64,000 bases of DNA from Lineus longissimus (Eukaryota; Nemertea; Pilidiophora; Heteronemertea; Lineidae), in contig NC_088314.1 of assembly GCF_910592395.1 (NCBI RefSeq), positions 17,521,998 to 17,585,997 of the forward strand, given 5' to 3'. Each line of letters starts with the position of its first letter. Position 1 is the first letter of the stretch. A model generated the notes under the pieces. That model had not been told where the DNA came from and did not search any database. It saw only the letters and a list, made by a program, of their open reading frames with translations. Shown here piece by piece: positions 62,400 to 64,000 of this stretch. Both the position numbers and the translations under genes were made by a program.

Positions 62400-64000
62400 T
62401 ATTCCAAGTGATGGAGGTGGCAGAATTCAATTGATGTTTAAAAGAGTTCCATATTTTGTATACGATTTCACCAATAAGGGATCAGCAGAATACTTGTTCA
62501 AGCATGCATCAATTATTTCTTTGGAAAGCATTTTGATTTTTATGTGTGTTTGACTGCCAGTATAATTTTCAAAGTTATATTTCAAACGAGGTGCATATGG
62601 CGTAGGGAGACGTTCTTTCATGCATATGCAAATGCATTGATAAATCACTTATCCTTTTTTGTGTGACAGTCTTCAAAAGAATCCCGTCTGGAACTCAAGT
62701 TTCAAAAGGGGCGAAGGCATATACGTACTTGATCATATATCGCATGAGCCTGATTGATGAGTGTTACAAAGTTTTTTTAGATTTATTTCAACTTTATTTG
62801 TTCACTTGCCATTAGCACTTGAAGCAAAATGTACCCACACATACACATTTTCCATTTCATTTTGGTTTCCCAGAATAGGAATCTCCCTTAAAAGGCAATC
62901 TTTAACATGTTCAATCAATTATTAAAACGCCTGTTGTCAGTTCAGTTATCGAGCTGTATGTGTGTTAGGCGCTATAAATTGTAGGATTCCGGAGGTCTGC
63001 ACAACAATGCGGTATTGAACTTTTGACTGAAATTCTCGTTGCATTATAGTTTTACTGATAACCACTTGAGGTTCATAGCTTTTATTTCCCTAAAGGCAAC
63101 GCCACAACCAACATGACGAATGGTTTTCACGACATGGAATTGAGCTGTCGCCCGAATTTACGGGGATGTAAGGAATCTCCAATTGTAACACTTTGTGTGC
63201 GATCTGGCTCATCAGTATACTGTGTCGATGTGTTTTACCCGGTTGAGGGGCGCCTGTACAAAAGGCCTATCTGACGTGTAATTGTTATGTGCAACAAACG
63301 AGCCTCAACTGGCTAAAGAGCGTCCACACAGTAAAAGACTGCTTGCTGTGATCATACATGTAATTGGAAACTGCAACTCGTTATCGCTTACAGTGTATGT
63401 TTTTTCAATTGTTGTTTCTTTTGACGGCAATGTCACTTGATGTTGACATTTACAGAGACATGATATCGTCGAAACTCTAGCCGGAAGAACCACGTTTGCA
63501 GCTATACTCAAACAGTATATATCATATCCGGCCACGAAGTCATTACCTGTCACAAAGCTGGGCTGCTTCTTAACGATATCTACAAAACACTGCATGTATG
63601 CAGGAACTGCTTCGCCTCCCGATCTAGAGCGCATTAAACCGTTCGGGCTCGAACATGTCGTAATCCCTTCGAAAGCACTGACACTACTAATGACATTTAC
63701 AGAATACGGGTGTTGAAGTCGGAACCGAATACAACACGGCTACAGGAGCGCTACTTCCGTCAACAGACTCAGTAAACAAGATTATTACAATTACTAGCTA
63801 AATCAATAGCGCTTTTAAAAAACAAACAACCAAATAACTTCTTGTGATAATAGAATCAAAATACCCCCCCCCCCCCATTTTGTTAATTTCACAATTTTCC
63901 GCAGAAAATCGGTGATCAGTATTTAGTCTGTTGCTAGATGAGCAGGTACATGGAGGCGAATAGGTGCATTTTCCTCCTGGTCACCTAAATCCTACACCCA
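62400..64000. other. No gene recognised
   Basis: A 109-codon minus-strand frame (63305-63634) contains NDFVAGYDIYC...VVLPAR, faintly like a dUTPase entry motif, but there is no further support. A run of 13 C lies at 63864-63876. Confidence 0.35.

Noticed and set aside
63305-63634. Faint dUTPase-like motif (VAGYDIYC)
   Set aside because: One short match, no other dUTPase motifs in order, no gene context.
63864-63876. Run of 13 C
   Set aside because: Simple homopolymer, possibly with sequencing uncertainty; no associated feature.

Overview
The window looks like nuclear DNA of an animal, most likely a marine invertebrate. Introns with good splice signals, small TIR transposons, minisatellites and an AGGTCA-rich dispersed repeat support this; the species cannot be named from the sequence. 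Three parts can be recognised.

(1) 1-44247 is a tandem array of large units. Unit A (1-10373, cut by the window edge), unit B (10374-16853 plus 33638-37025) and unit C (37026-44247, truncated) are nearly identical over most of their length. Each unit carries minus-strand exons of a candidate secreted-protein gene: a signal-peptide-like first exon, Cys-containing exons and an exon ending like a laminin-G/concanavalin-type domain. That laminin-G-like exon differs between units several times more than its own flanks, mostly by amino-acid replacements.

(2) 16854-33637 is a nearly intact Polinton/Maverick (polintovirus-type) element of 16,784 bp. It has 592-bp terminal inverted repeats that differ at one base in my comparison, a 6-bp target-site duplication (GGCTTC), and unit A supplies the empty site. 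It encodes a protein-primed family B DNA polymerase, an rve integrase, an A32/FtsK-type packaging ATPase, candidate major and minor capsid proteins, a VLTF3/TFIIB-like zinc-ribbon factor, an HNH nuclease, an OB-fold-like protein in both TIRs and several small membrane or virion-like proteins. It sits in an intron of unit B, about 55 bp from a 3' splice site. Most start codons lie in the context TAAATG, which matches the poxvirus late-promoter core; another set uses TAAAATGAA. With the zinc-ribbon factor this suggests the element carries a virus-type, temporally split transcription programme.

(3) 44248-64000 is gene-poor flank. The clearest gene is a minus-strand, multi-exon gene at about 46.0-48.65 kb encoding a His/Lys/Glu-rich protein with about 22 copies of a 12-residue repeat and dibasic KR motifs. 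The rest is small TIR elements (one family in three copies at 58.35, 59.5 and 62.28 kb), hairpins, a 53-bp minisatellite near 60.5 kb, and long stretches where no gene could be supported.
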